Of a stretch of DNA of 64,000 nucleotides, positions 40,786 through 50,027 are shown in pieces. The first letter of the stretch is position 1. Each line of letters begins with the position of its first letter. A program made the translations under genes and the position numbers. Source of the stretch: Cohnella lupini. Lineage in GTDB: Bacteria > Bacillota > Bacilli > Paenibacillales > Paenibacillaceae. The notes below the pieces were generated by a model. That model saw only the letters and a list, made by a program, of their open reading frames with translations. It searched no databases and had not been told where the DNA came from. Location: contig NZ_QRDY01000007.1 in NCBI RefSeq assembly GCF_003386205.1, positions 186,001-250,000 of the forward strand, read 5' to 3'.

Positions 40786-43041
40786 ATGAGCGAAAATAAT
40801 CAGGAGTATATCGTAATCTCGGGCGCGAGGGAAAATAATCTCAAGAACGTATCTTTGCGCATTCCCAAACGGAAGATCACGATCTTTACCGGGGTATCCG
40901 GTTCCGGTAAGTCATCGATCGTCTTCGACACGATTGCGGCGGAATCAACGCGATTGCTGAACGAGAACTTCAGCATGTTCGTGCGAACTTTCCTTCCACG
41001 CGTTCCGCAGCCGGATACGGACGCGATCGAGAATCTCAGCATGGCCGTTATCGTGGATCAGAAGCGTCTAGGAGGCGGATCCCATTCCACGATGGGTACG
41101 ATTACCGATATTTCTCCCATACTGCGTCTTCTTTTCTCCCGAGCAGGAATGCCCTTTGTCGGGCCGGTTAACTTATTCTCGTTTAACGATCCGCAAGGCA
41201 TGTGCCCAGAATGCAACGGGATCGGTCGCAGACTTGGCGTCGATATGGGCAAGGCATTGGACTTGTCAAAGTCGTTGAATGAAGGGGCAATTCTGTTGCC
41301 GGACTATGCCGTCAACGGCTGGGAATGGAACATGACGGTGCAATCGGGAACCTACGATCTCGACAAGAAGCTGAGCGATTATACGGATGAGGAATCGGAG
41401 CAGCTGCTGTATGCCAAGGCAAGGAAAGTAGAGATGGATTTCGCGGGGAAGGCTATGAACATTACGGTCGAAGGTATTATTGAGAAGTTCACGAACAAAT
41501 ACATTAAGCAGGATGTGAAGACGAAGTCCGAACGCACGCAGAAAACCGTTATGCCGTTCATCACCGAGGGACCTTGCTCCAGCTGCCGCGGCGCGAGACT
41601 CAGTCAGGCCGCGCTCGGCTGCAGGATCAATGGACTCAACATCGCGGAGATGTCGGCGATGGAGGTCGGACAACTCATCCGCGTCGTTCGGGAGATCGAA
41701 GATCCGGTCGCCGCGTCGATCGTCAGGACGTTGACGGAGCGGTTGCAGCATCTGGTGGATATCGGACTTGACTACTTGACGCTGGACCGAGAGACGGATA
41801 CTTTGTCCGGCGGCGAATCGCAGCGCGTGAAGATGGTGAAGCACCTGAGCGGCAGTCTGGTAGACGTTACATACATATTCGATGAGCCGAGCATCGGCTT
41901 GCACCCTCGCGATGTTCATCGATTAGTCGGATTGCTTCGGAAATTACGCGATAAGGGGAATACCGTAATCGTCGTCGAGCATGATCCCGATGTGATCAAG
42001 GTAGCGGATCATATCGTCGACGTAGGGCCTCACGCCGGCAGCCGCGGCGGTAACATCGTCTATGAAGGAAGCTACCAAGGCTTACTGGAGGCGGGCACGC
42101 TGACAGGCACTCATATGAAACGACCGATCCACTTGAAGCAAGATTGCAGGCAGCCGTTAGGTAAATTATCGATCAAGGATGCCTCATTGCACAATATACG
42201 GAACGTTAGCGTAGATATTCCGACGGGCGTGCTAACGGTCGTTACGGGTGTCGCAGGCTCGGGCAAAAGTACGTTGATTAACGATGTATTCCTCGGCAAG
42301 CATTCGGACGCGATCGTCATCGACCAATCGGCGGTAGGCGTGTCTACGCGCTCGAATCCCGCGACCTATACGGGTATTATGGATGACGTGCGCAAAGCGT
42401 TTGCATCCGCGAACAAAGTTAATCAGGGCTTATTTAGCTTCAACTCTAAGGGAGCTTGCGAGAACTGCCAAGGGCAAGGCGTTATATCTATTGATCTTTC
42501 GTTCTTAGACAGCGTGAATCTGCCGTGCGAAGTATGCGGGGGCAGACGGTTTAAGGAAGAGGTGCTCGCGTACAAGCTGAACGGCAAGTCGATTGCGGAT
42601 GTGCTGGAGATGACCGTAGAGCAGGCATTGGATTTTTTCGAGTTAAAAGAGGTTGTTCGCAAGCTCCAAGCGATGAGCGACGTGGGGTTGAACTATATTA
42701 CGCTCGGTCAGCCGCTTAGTACGCTCTCGGGCGGGGAATGCCAGCGCATCAAGCTGGCAAGCGAGCTTCATAAGAAGGGTAGCATCTATGTGATGGACGA
42801 GCCGACGACAGGCTTGCATATGTCGGATATCGGTCATCTTCTGGAGATCATGAACCGCCTCGTGGACGCCGGCAATACGGTGATCGTCATCGAGCACAAC
42901 CTTGAGGTGATCGGCCAGGCGGATTGGATTATCGATATGGGACCCGACGGAGGCAGCAAGGGCGGCCAGGTGGTATTCGAGGGAACGCCTACGCAGATTC
43001 TTCAAGCGGAGCAGTCAATCACGGGAAAATATTTGACGTAA
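40786..43041 (+). CDS. UvrA-like ABC ATPase (class II, short UvrA paralogue)
   Basis: Tandem ABC ATPase of 751 residues. Both nucleotide sites are intact: Walker A GVSGSGKSS and GVAGSGKST, signatures LSGGESQRVKM and LSGGECQRIKLA. Zinc-type cysteine pairs are present (CPECNGIG, CSSCRGARL, CENCQGQG, CEVCGGRR). It is about 190 residues shorter than housekeeping UvrA, with the UvrB-binding region near the first site missing. Short UvrA paralogues of this kind are linked to resistance to DNA-binding drugs. The ATG at 40786 has GGAAGG nine bases upstream. Membership in a repressor-controlled operon implies induction. Confidence 0.88.
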   Translation: MSENNQEYIVISGARENNLKNVSLRIPKRKITIFTGVSGSGKSSIVFDTIAAESTRLLNENFSMFVRTFLPRVPQPDTDAIENLSMAVIVDQKRLGGGSHSTMGTITDISPILRLLFSRAGMPFVGPVNLFSFNDPQGMCPECNGIGRRLGVDMGKALDLSKSLNEGAILLPDYAVNGWEWNMTVQSGTYDLDKKLSDYTDEESEQLLYAKARKVEMDFAGKAMNITVEGIIEKFTNKYIKQDVKTKSERTQKTVMPFITEGPCSSCRGARLSQAALGCRINGLNIAEMSAMEVGQLIRVVREIEDPVAASIVRTLTERLQHLVDIGLDYLTLDRETDTLSGGESQRVKMVKHLSGSLVDVTYIFDEPSIGLHPRDVHRLVGLLRKLRDKGNTVIVVEHDPDVIKVADHIVDVGPHAGSRGGNIVYEGSYQGLLEAGTLTGTHMKRPIHLKQDCRQPLGKLSIKDASLHNIRNVSVDIPTGVLTVVTGVAGSGKSTLINDVFLGKHSDAIVIDQSAVGVSTRSNPATYTGIMDDVRKAFASANKVNQGLFSFNSKGACENCQGQGVISIDLSFLDSVNLPCEVCGGRRFKEEVLAYKLNGKSIADVLEMTVEQALDFFELKEVVRKLQAMSDVGLNYITLGQPLSTLSGGECQRIKLASELHKKGSIYVMDEPTTGLHMSDIGHLLEIMNRLVDAGNTVIVIEHNLEVIGQADWIIDMGPDGGSKGGQVVFEGTPTQILQAEQSITGKYLT

Positions 43042-43060
43042 TGCATCATAGTCGGACCTG

Positions 43061-43090
43061 AAGAGCCCGCCATACTGGGCTCTTTTTCAA
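43061..43090 (+). terminator. Terminator after the UvrA-like gene
   Basis: AAGAGCCC (43061-43068) pairs with GGGCTCTT (43077-43084), followed by TTTC. The transcript of the converging gene could also use it. Confidence 0.8.
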
Positions 43091-43106
43091 TTCCCCAATC
43101 CATTTT

Positions 43107-43478
43107 TTATTTGCGCCAAAAAGTTGAACATTCCGCCTTATCCCAAACGTTGAACTCGATCATTTTCTCAAGCAATGAATAATCGACCGGACTGTCCCAC
43201 CGTATCCGAATCAATTCTTTGCTATGGTCATAACCGGAAAGCGCGATTTCATCGGCAAAATGGATCATGCCTGCCCTTTCAGGGGCAACGGCCAAATGAT
43301 GCTTGGATACGCTAAAGCCTATTATAAATGTGCCGTGATCGGTATACATGGGCTGATTCCATGCCATTTTCGGTATTAGGCTTGGAAATTTTCCGGAAAC
43401 CCAACTCAAAACTTCTTCCGTTCTAGCCCGATTTTGCGGATTATCAATACGCGACAAATATTCTGCGAATTCTTCCAA
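43107..43478 (-). CDS. DUF1801 (YdhG-type) protein
   Basis: Protein of 123 residues with the DUF1801/iron-chaperone-like fold: EEFAEYLSRIDNPQNRARTE, VLSWVSGKFPSLIPKMAWNQ and YTDHGTFIIGFSVSKHHLAV. Relatives in Bacilli include Fra, proposed to deliver iron. GGGAGGGAA lies a few bases before the ATG. Function here unknown. Confidence 0.82.
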   Translation of the reverse strand: MEEFAEYLSRIDNPQNRARTEEVLSWVSGKFPSLIPKMAWNQPMYTDHGTFIIGFSVSKHHLAVAPERAGMIHFADEIALSGYDHSKELIRIRWDSPVDYSLLEKMIEFNVWDKAECSTFWRK

Positions 43479-43565
43479 GTCGTTCCCTCCCGATATAGAT
43501 ATATTTTCATGATATCAGGAGGTACAGGCACAAACAACTTAGCGGAAGGTATTATACCATGGCGA

Positions 43566-43594
43566 TTGACAGAAGTTGGATTCGGACATAAGAT
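43566..43594 (+). promoter_or_regulatory. Promoter of the sensor kinase operon
   Basis: TTGACA (43566-43571), 17-base spacer, TAAGAT (43589-43594). Confidence 0.7.
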
Positions 43595-43665
43595 TTGGAA
43601 TGTACAAATTGTAAGCGATTGCTCGAATGCGTTCTTGACCTGCCGAAGGAGGACATACGAACGTC

Positions 43666-45447
43666 ATGCTCTCATACTCCAAACCGATATCCATTCGAAC
43701 CTTGCTTTTAACCATCTTCCTACTGCTCATGATTTTTCCGATGGTGGTCATTACCTTCGTCACCTACAAGAAGGAAAATCAAATCTTCCAGAACCAGGTC
43801 AGCCAGTTCCTTGCCCAAACCGTTCAGCAAACCGGCAAAGCGTTAGATGCCAACTTAACGGAAATCGATCGCCTTACCTGGTCGCTGCTCTATCAGCGGC
43901 ATCTTGATTTTCTAGATTCTCCGCTGAATACGCCTTATCAGCTGCAGGAAGCCAACCGTAAGTTTCAACAAACGGTTTTCTTCGACTTGTTTCGCGGCCG
44001 GTTGGATCATATCCGGGCTGTCTATTTCGTCACGCCGGATAAAATCGTTCTGTCTACCGACAACACGTATCAATGGGCTAAACAAATGAATGAAGAGAAT
44101 TACCGCGATATCATCGCAACCGTGGACAACAAACCGCTCAAGATGCATTGGTTCAGCGAAAGCCGTTCCGCATTCCGGCAACCCGTGGGATTCGAGACTT
44201 CGGTTCGAGACTCGGTGGTCGCGGTACGCAAGCTCATCGATAGTAACTTCTCCGAACTGAGAGGGCACTTGCTAGTACAGCTGAATGACCGCTTCTTGGC
44301 GGATTCGCTCGCAAACGTGCGGATCGGCTCGACCGGGGCGCTGCTCGTCACGGATTCCGAAGGCGAAGTCGTCTATCGGCAAGAGGCCGCGCTACTGCAG
44401 AATGTAGCGATCAGTAACGCGGTCAAATCCTTGCCTGCGCAGGGAAGCGGTACCGTGAAACTGGAGGGAAAGTGGTTGCTGTCCTACGCGACTTCGGACA
44501 TTAGCGGGTGGAAGATGACGGCCGTCGTCCCCATGGACGAGCTTCTCGGAGCTAACCAGAAAATCCTCCAGTATTTGTTGATTATGGCGATGCTGGGTAC
44601 GGTTATTTTCGTCGTGATTTCTATTCTAATGGCCAATGCGGTGTCCAAACCCGTCATACAGCTTGCCCGATTGATGTCTTATACGTCTATCGACCACTTG
44701 CACGTACGAGAGATACAAGGATCCGTTCATGAAATCGGCATTCTCCAAAGGAACTTCAACCGATTGATGGACCGTATCCAGCAGCTTATGCAGGAAAACG
44801 AACGCAAAGAAAAAGAAAAGCGCGAGGCGCTGCTTCAGACGCTACAAATGCAAATTCATCCGCATTTTCTGTACAACACGCTCGACACGATCTATTGGAT
44901 GTCTAAGAAGCATCAAGCAGAGCCGATCAGCAAGCTCGTCGCCGCGCTCGGGAAGTTTTTCCGATTTACCCTGAACGCCGGGCAAGAGTGGACGACGGTC
45001 GAAAAAGAGTTCGGCCACTTGGAAAATTACTTGCTGATCCAATCGTTCCGTTATCGCGATCGTGTACGGTATCATATCGATCTGGAACCTCGGGCCAAAG
45101 ACGCAGCCGTGATTCCTCTTCTCTTGCAGCCTCTTGTCGAGAACTCTCTCGAGCATGGCATATCCAATTTGCCGGGAGGCGGGGAAGTGCGGATCGACGC
45201 AAGGAGAATAGGCGAGCAAGTCGTCATTCGGATTTTCAATTCGGGAAATCCAGTAGATTTGGTGAGAGTCGAACAGGTTCTGCAAGGAGATGCGCCAAGA
45301 GATCACGTAGGCTTGCGCAATGTTCAGAACCGCATTCAGATGGCGTTCGGATCGGAGCACGGTCTTGTCGTGGAACAAGTAGAGGGCGGGACGCTCGTTA
45401 CCGTGACGATCCCGTTCAGTCGAATAACGGGAAGTGAGAACGAATGA
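43666..45447 (+). CDS. Membrane sensor histidine kinase, YesM type
   Basis: Kinase of 593 residues. A first membrane helix (about 12-32) and a second (about 303-325) flank a 270-residue extracellular sensor domain of Cache type. A HAMP region follows, then the His_kinase domain with the phospho-acceptor in QIHPHFLYNTLDTIYWMS and an ATPase domain ending in GLRNVQNRIQMAFG. GAAGGAGG lies 14 bases before the ATG, a long gap. The partner is the AraC-type regulator at 46780, and a membrane-anchored binding protein gene lies between them with a four-base overlap. Confidence 0.9.
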   Translation: MLSYSKPISIRTLLLTIFLLLMIFPMVVITFVTYKKENQIFQNQVSQFLAQTVQQTGKALDANLTEIDRLTWSLLYQRHLDFLDSPLNTPYQLQEANRKFQQTVFFDLFRGRLDHIRAVYFVTPDKIVLSTDNTYQWAKQMNEENYRDIIATVDNKPLKMHWFSESRSAFRQPVGFETSVRDSVVAVRKLIDSNFSELRGHLLVQLNDRFLADSLANVRIGSTGALLVTDSEGEVVYRQEAALLQNVAISNAVKSLPAQGSGTVKLEGKWLLSYATSDISGWKMTAVVPMDELLGANQKILQYLLIMAMLGTVIFVVISILMANAVSKPVIQLARLMSYTSIDHLHVREIQGSVHEIGILQRNFNRLMDRIQQLMQENERKEKEKREALLQTLQMQIHPHFLYNTLDTIYWMSKKHQAEPISKLVAALGKFFRFTLNAGQEWTTVEKEFGHLENYLLIQSFRYRDRVRYHIDLEPRAKDAAVIPLLLQPLVENSLEHGISNLPGGGEVRIDARRIGEQVVIRIFNSGNPVDLVRVEQVLQGDAPRDHVGLRNVQNRIQMAFGSEHGLVVEQVEGGTLVTVTIPFSRITGSENE

Positions 45448-46760
45448 CGAGAAGAAAACTAACCCTTTGGCTGTCGATCGCTTTCGGGCTTATGGCGCTT
45501 TGGGCGCTCGGAGGAATCGTATTTCTGGATCGGAACGCGATGCCGAAGATATCGGATCCGACGTCGAACACGATTAAAGTTCTGATCCGAACCGGTACGG
45601 AGTCCTCGGCGCTTCGACACCTGTTAGAACCTTTCGAGAAAACGACCGGTATTCATGCGGAGCTAATCGAGGTCGGACGGGACGGTTACTTCGCCACGGT
45701 CGGTACTCAGCTATTAGCCGGTTCGGATACGTTCGATCTTGTGTTCATGCCGAATACATCCGTAGCTGAATTAGCTTCCTCGGGTGCGATTCTTCCTTTG
45801 GATCCTTTTATCAACGATCCTTCTCTTACTGACCGGGAGACGTTCGATTTGGAAGACTTCTTGACCGTATATCGGTACAAGGATTCGATTTACGCGTTAC
45901 CTACCGACATCAGCACTCATTTCATCTATTACCGAAGCGATCTCATTCCCAAACCTCCCGAGACATGGGAAGAGGTCGTTGCTCTGGCGGAGAAGTTTTC
46001 CCAAAGCAGGAATCCGCGATCGCCGACCAAATGGGGCTTAGCCATGCCGGCCGTCGTCCCCGAAGAGAGAACGAAAATATTCGCTTCGCTCTTGTGGACA
46101 TTCGGGGGAGACTTCATTGACGATAAAGACGGCCATTCGTTGCTCGGCGAGCCTAAGTCCTTGCAAGCGGCACGGTTTATGCAACAGTTGCTTCAGCGCA
46201 AATTAGTTCCGAATGATCTGCTCTACTGGGATTTCGTGAAAACGCGGGATGCCTTGTTATCGGGTGAAGTCGCGATGGCAGCGCCGTTCTGGAACGCGGC
46301 ATATCCGATGATCCGATCCGACGCGGATAGTCCACTCAGCAGTAAAATAAAAATAGCGTTGCTTCCGGGAATGAAGGACTCGCAGGGAGAAATTCAGAGG
46401 GTTCCGTTCCAGCAAGGCTGGACGTTCGCCATCAATGCAAACTCTAAGCACGCGGAATGGGCATGGAAATTTCTATCTTACGCCACGGGCAAACAAGGCG
46501 GCGAACTTTACGTGAAGGCGGGAGGAGTTCCCGCCCGTAAGTCGATCTTGTCGGACCCGGCATATACGACGACCAGACCCGATTTTCAGTTGATCCTGGA
46601 GAGCATGAAGGTCGCTCAATCGGAGCCGTCGATAACTTACTATCCCTCGATGGTAGAGATCATAGAGAAAGCTTTGGCGAAAATTTACACATTGGAGTCA
46701 AAACCCGAGGACGCGCTTAAGGAAGCAACCAACGATCTGAATCGGCTTACGGGCAAATAA
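45444..46760 (+). CDS. Membrane-anchored solute-binding protein inside the two-component operon
   Basis: Family 1 extracellular solute-binding protein of 438 residues. The N-terminal helix (LTLWLSIAFGLMALWALGGI) is not followed by a lipobox cysteine, so the protein is held by an uncleaved anchor or released. The binding fold is recognisable (LLEPFEKTTGIHAELIEVGR, FVKTRDALLSGEVAMAAPFW). It overlaps the kinase stop by four bases (ATGA) and precedes the response regulator by 19 bases. Its place suggests a sensory subunit that presents ligand to the kinase, while the lipoprotein at 47700 serves transport. Confidence 0.82.
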   Translation: MTRRKLTLWLSIAFGLMALWALGGIVFLDRNAMPKISDPTSNTIKVLIRTGTESSALRHLLEPFEKTTGIHAELIEVGRDGYFATVGTQLLAGSDTFDLVFMPNTSVAELASSGAILPLDPFINDPSLTDRETFDLEDFLTVYRYKDSIYALPTDISTHFIYYRSDLIPKPPETWEEVVALAEKFSQSRNPRSPTKWGLAMPAVVPEERTKIFASLLWTFGGDFIDDKDGHSLLGEPKSLQAARFMQQLLQRKLVPNDLLYWDFVKTRDALLSGEVAMAAPFWNAAYPMIRSDADSPLSSKIKIALLPGMKDSQGEIQRVPFQQGWTFAINANSKHAEWAWKFLSYATGKQGGELYVKAGGVPARKSILSDPAYTTTRPDFQLILESMKVAQSEPSITYYPSMVEIIEKALAKIYTLESKPEDALKEATNDLNRLTGK

Positions 46761-46779
46761 GGAACAAGGGAGAGCGAAT

Positions 46780-47577
46780 ATGAAAAACGATAGTTGCAAA
46801 GCGATCATCATCGACGACGAAGCTTGGATACGCGAGGGATTGAGCGAGCATGTGGGCTGGCAAGAACTCGGCATCGAGTTGGTCCAAGCGTTTCAAGACG
46901 GGGCGGAAGCTTACGATTACTTGGTGCGAGAACCGGCAGCCATCGTATTGACGGACATTCGCATGCCGAATATGACCGGGCTTGAACTGTTAGCTAAGCT
47001 TCATGAGCTAAAGAACGTTCGACCGGATAGATCAATCCCCAAGGTTATATTTCTGAGCGGCTACGAGGATTTCAAGTATGCGCAGGAGGCTGTACGGCTC
47101 GGCGCCGTCGATTATTTGCTTAAACCGGCTGAGGTCGAAGAAATCGAGTCGTCGTTAGCGAAGGCTAAGCGAATGTGCGACGAGTCGATCGAATCGGTCT
47201 CGCAGAACGGACAGTCGGCGACCAAGCTAGCCGTCGTTGAAGAACCGAGCTCCTATCTGATCAAGAAGGCGATCCATATTCTTGCGACCAGATTTCGGGA
47301 AGATCTGCATCTGACGGATATCGCGGGAGAATTGTTCATCACGCCCAATTACTTAAGCCGATTATTCCGTCAAGAAACCGGGAAATCCTTCGGCGAGCTA
47401 TTGTCCGAGGTCCGTCTGGACAATGCGCGGGCATTGCTATTAAGCAACGACGCGATGAAAATATACGAGGTCGGCTCGGCGATCGGATATTCGAATCCGA
47501 GATACTTCAGCGAGTGGTTCCACAAGAATACGGGGATGTCTCCGGGAGAGTACCGTAATCATCATTATCGTTCCTGA
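46780..47577 (+). CDS. Response regulator with AraC-type DNA-binding domain, YesN type
   Basis: Protein of 265 residues. Receiver domain with Asp12/Asp13 and predicted phosphorylation site Asp59 (IVLTDIRMPNMTG); C-terminal AraC helix-turn-helix pair from about residue 165 (IAGELFITPNYLSRLFRQET, then VGSAIGYSNPRYFSEWFHKN). AAGGGAGAG precedes the ATG. It should activate the binding protein and permease genes that follow. Confidence 0.9.
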   Translation: MKNDSCKAIIIDDEAWIREGLSEHVGWQELGIELVQAFQDGAEAYDYLVREPAAIVLTDIRMPNMTGLELLAKLHELKNVRPDRSIPKVIFLSGYEDFKYAQEAVRLGAVDYLLKPAEVEEIESSLAKAKRMCDESIESVSQNGQSATKLAVVEEPSSYLIKKAIHILATRFREDLHLTDIAGELFITPNYLSRLFRQETGKSFGELLSEVRLDNARALLLSNDAMKIYEVGSAIGYSNPRYFSEWFHKNTGMSPGEYRNHHYRS

Positions 47578-47659
47578 ATTCCCTCTTTGTGAATATTAAC
47601 GGAAGAAAAGATAGATCAACCACGTTATCACGCGCGCCCCGAACCCGTTATGATGAGAA

Positions 47660-47674
47660 TGTAAAACGCTTTCA
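47660..47674 (+). promoter_or_regulatory. Catabolite-response-like element before the binding-protein gene
   Basis: TGTAAAACGCTTTCA has a perfect right half (CGCTTTCA) and a looser left half of the CcpA cre consensus TGWAANCGNTNWCA, with one extra base. It stands 26 bases before the GTG start, beside an A+T-rich -10-like region. Confidence 0.4.
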
Positions 47675-47699
47675 TTATATATGCGAGAGGGGTATGGAA

Positions 47700-49049
47700 G
47701 TGAAGAAATTAAGTCTAACGGTATCGGCCATTGCGTTAACGAGCATGCTTCTGTCGGCATGCGGAGGCAACAACGGGAATAACGGGAATAATGGGCAAAG
47801 CGCTTCTGCCTCGGCTTCGGATTCCCCTAAGCCTTCGGCTAGCGCAAGCGCGCCAGCTTCGCCGGCAAGCGGCGGGCAAGTCGAGATCTTCAGCTGGTGG
47901 ACGGGCGCGGGAGAAGAAGCGGGCTTGAAGGGCTTGATCGGTTTATTCTCCGCGAAGTATCCCGAGATCGAAGTCATTAACGCGGCGGTGGCAGGCGGAG
48001 CGGGTACGAACGCGAAAGCCGTTCTGGCGAGCCGGATGCAAGGCGGAGATCCGCCGGATGCGTTCCAGGTGCATGGCGGCGCCGAGTTGAACACCGGATG
48101 GGTGGCGGCGGACAAAGTCATCGAGCTGAACGATCTGTACGAGTCGGAAGGCTGGAAGGACAAATTCCCGAAGGACTTGATCGATCTCGTTAGCAAAGAC
48201 GGTAAAGCCTATTCGGTGCCGGTTAATATTCACCGGGGTAACGTCGCGTTCTACAATAAGAAAATATTCGACGACAACGGGTTGAAAGCACCGACGACGT
48301 TCGATGAATTCTTCCAAGTCGCGGACGCTCTTAAAGCGAAAGGCATCACGCCGCTAGCGCTAGGAGATAAAGAGCCATGGGCGGCAACGATGGTCCTGGA
48401 GAACGTTCTTCTCGGAGTGCTCGGTGCAGACGATTACAAGAAGCTGTGGACCAACGAGCTTTCCTTCGACGACGCGAAAGTGAAGCAATCGCTGGAAACG
48501 TTCAAGAAAATGTTAAGCTACGTGAACGAAGACCACGCGGCCCGCAACTGGCAAGACGCGGCTCAACTCGTGGCCAACGGCGAAGCGGCCATGAACATCA
48601 TGGGAGACTGGGCCAAAGGCTACTTCACCACGGATCTTAAGCTTGAAGCGAATACAGACTTCGGCTGGGTTCCGACGCCGAACACGACGGGCAGCTTCAT
48701 GGTCATTACGGATACGTTCGCTATTCCGAAGAGCTCCAAGAACGAGACGAACGCCAAGGAATGGTTGAAGGTGCTCGGCTCCGTAGAAGGGCAGGACGTA
48801 TTCAACCCGTTGAAGGGCTCGATTCCGGCTCGCATCGACGCGGACATATCCAAATACGACGTCTACGGCCAATCTACGATCGAGGATTTCAAGACGGCGA
48901 AGCTCGCTCCGAGCATGGCGCACGGATCGGCCGCTCCGGAAGGCTTCACAACGCAAGCGAATCAAGTGGTTAATATCTTCGTGACTAACGGTGACGTGGA
49001 TCAAGCACTGAAAGCGTTGAAAGCGGCTCAATCTTCCAGCATTAAATAG
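47700..49049 (+). CDS. Carbohydrate ABC transporter substrate-binding lipoprotein
   Basis: Lipoprotein of 449 residues: signal peptide with lipobox LSAC near residue 20, a Gly/Asn and Ser/Ala/Pro linker (GGNNGNNGNNG then ASASASDSPKPSASASAPAS), and a family 1 sugar-binding fold (VEIFSWWTGAGEEAGLKGLI). GAGAGGGG sits at good spacing from GTG at 47700; an ATG two codons upstream abuts it. Together with the two permeases it forms a sugar importer without its own ATPase; a shared MsmX-type ATPase encoded elsewhere is expected. Confidence 0.9.
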   Translation: MKKLSLTVSAIALTSMLLSACGGNNGNNGNNGQSASASASDSPKPSASASAPASPASGGQVEIFSWWTGAGEEAGLKGLIGLFSAKYPEIEVINAAVAGGAGTNAKAVLASRMQGGDPPDAFQVHGGAELNTGWVAADKVIELNDLYESEGWKDKFPKDLIDLVSKDGKAYSVPVNIHRGNVAFYNKKIFDDNGLKAPTTFDEFFQVADALKAKGITPLALGDKEPWAATMVLENVLLGVLGADDYKKLWTNELSFDDAKVKQSLETFKKMLSYVNEDHAARNWQDAAQLVANGEAAMNIMGDWAKGYFTTDLKLEANTDFGWVPTPNTTGSFMVITDTFAIPKSSKNETNAKEWLKVLGSVEGQDVFNPLKGSIPARIDADISKYDVYGQSTIEDFKTAKLAPSMAHGSAAPEGFTTQANQVVNIFVTNGDVDQALKALKAAQSSSIK

Positions 49050-49058
49050 GACTCGGAG

Positions 49059-49092
49059 GGTCAGATGGGAGAATGCTCATCTGGCCCTTTCC
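49059..49092 (+). terminator. Stem-loop between binding protein and permease genes
   Basis: GGGTCAGATG (49059-49068) pairs with CATCTGGCCC (49079-49088) with one G-T pair, followed by TTTCC. A weak intra-operon terminator here would keep permease levels below those of the binding protein. Confidence 0.55.
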
Positions 49093-49109
49093 ATTGGAGG
49101 GAAGGCATA

Positions 49110-50027
49110 ATGATTCATAGATCCGAGAGAGCGATCCCCATTCTGATGCTGCTGCCCTCGGTGTTAGCGATCGCGATTTTCGTCTACGGGTTTATTTCAT
49201 GGACGGGATACGTATCTTTCACCGATTGGAATACGCTCGTGAGAACCTCTCATTTCATCGGCTTCGATAACTATAAGTTTCTGTTCCAGGATTTCAGGTT
49301 CCAGTCGGATTTGCGGAATACGCTGGCTTTTACCGTGCTTTTCATCGGGCTTACGATGCTTTGCGGACTTTTTCTAGCTAGAATGGTGGATTCGAAAATC
49401 AAGGGCGAGGCTTTGTTCCGGAACATCTTCATCTTCCCGATGGCGCTCTCTTTCATAGTTACGGGAGTCGTATGGCAGTGGGTGCTCAATCCGACGACAG
49501 GGATTAATCTGGCTTTGAAATCGATGGGAGTATCGAATCCGCCCAAATGGTTTACCAGCACCTTGATCATCCCTAAGCTCCACCTCGGTTTGATCGACTT
49601 CGGCTTACCGGTAGCCATAATCGCAGTTGCGTTAGCCGCAGTGTGGCAAATGTCGGGATTCGCGATGGCGATGTACTTGGCTGGATTACGTTCGATCTCC
49701 GAGGACTTAAGGGAGTCGGCCCGAATCGACGGCGCGACGGAGAAGCAAGTATTCCGCAAGATCGTCTTACCGCAGCTAAAGCCGATCTCGATGAGCTTGA
49801 TCATCATTCTGGCGCACATTTCCTTGAAAATTTTCGATCTGATCTACGCCATGACCGGACCGGGCGCCATGTTCGTAACGGACGTTCCCGGCGTGTATAT
49901 GTTCGAGACGACCTTCCGCGGGAACCATTACGCTCAAGGATCCGGTATCGCCATGATCATGCTCTTGCTCGTTTCCTTGCTGATCGTGCCGTACCTGATT
50001 TCGAGCTTCCGAAAGGAGCGGGAATAG
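49110..50027 (+). CDS. Sugar ABC transporter permease (MalF/UgpA type)
   Basis: Membrane permease of 305 residues with about six helices and EAA loop (ESARIDGATEKQVFRKIVLP). GGAGGGAAGGC precedes the ATG at 49110. It is followed without gap by the second permease gene. Confidence 0.9.
   Translation: MIHRSERAIPILMLLPSVLAIAIFVYGFISWTGYVSFTDWNTLVRTSHFIGFDNYKFLFQDFRFQSDLRNTLAFTVLFIGLTMLCGLFLARMVDSKIKGEALFRNIFIFPMALSFIVTGVVWQWVLNPTTGINLALKSMGVSNPPKWFTSTLIIPKLHLGLIDFGLPVAIIAVALAAVWQMSGFAMAMYLAGLRSISEDLRESARIDGATEKQVFRKIVLPQLKPISMSLIIILAHISLKIFDLIYAMTGPGAMFVTDVPGVYMFETTFRGNHYAQGSGIAMIMLLLVSLLIVPYLISSFRKERE

Noticed and set aside
41574-41919. Long frames inside the uvrA-like gene on both strands
   Set aside because: They lie wholly within a strongly conserved gene and read as Arg-rich or random sequence.
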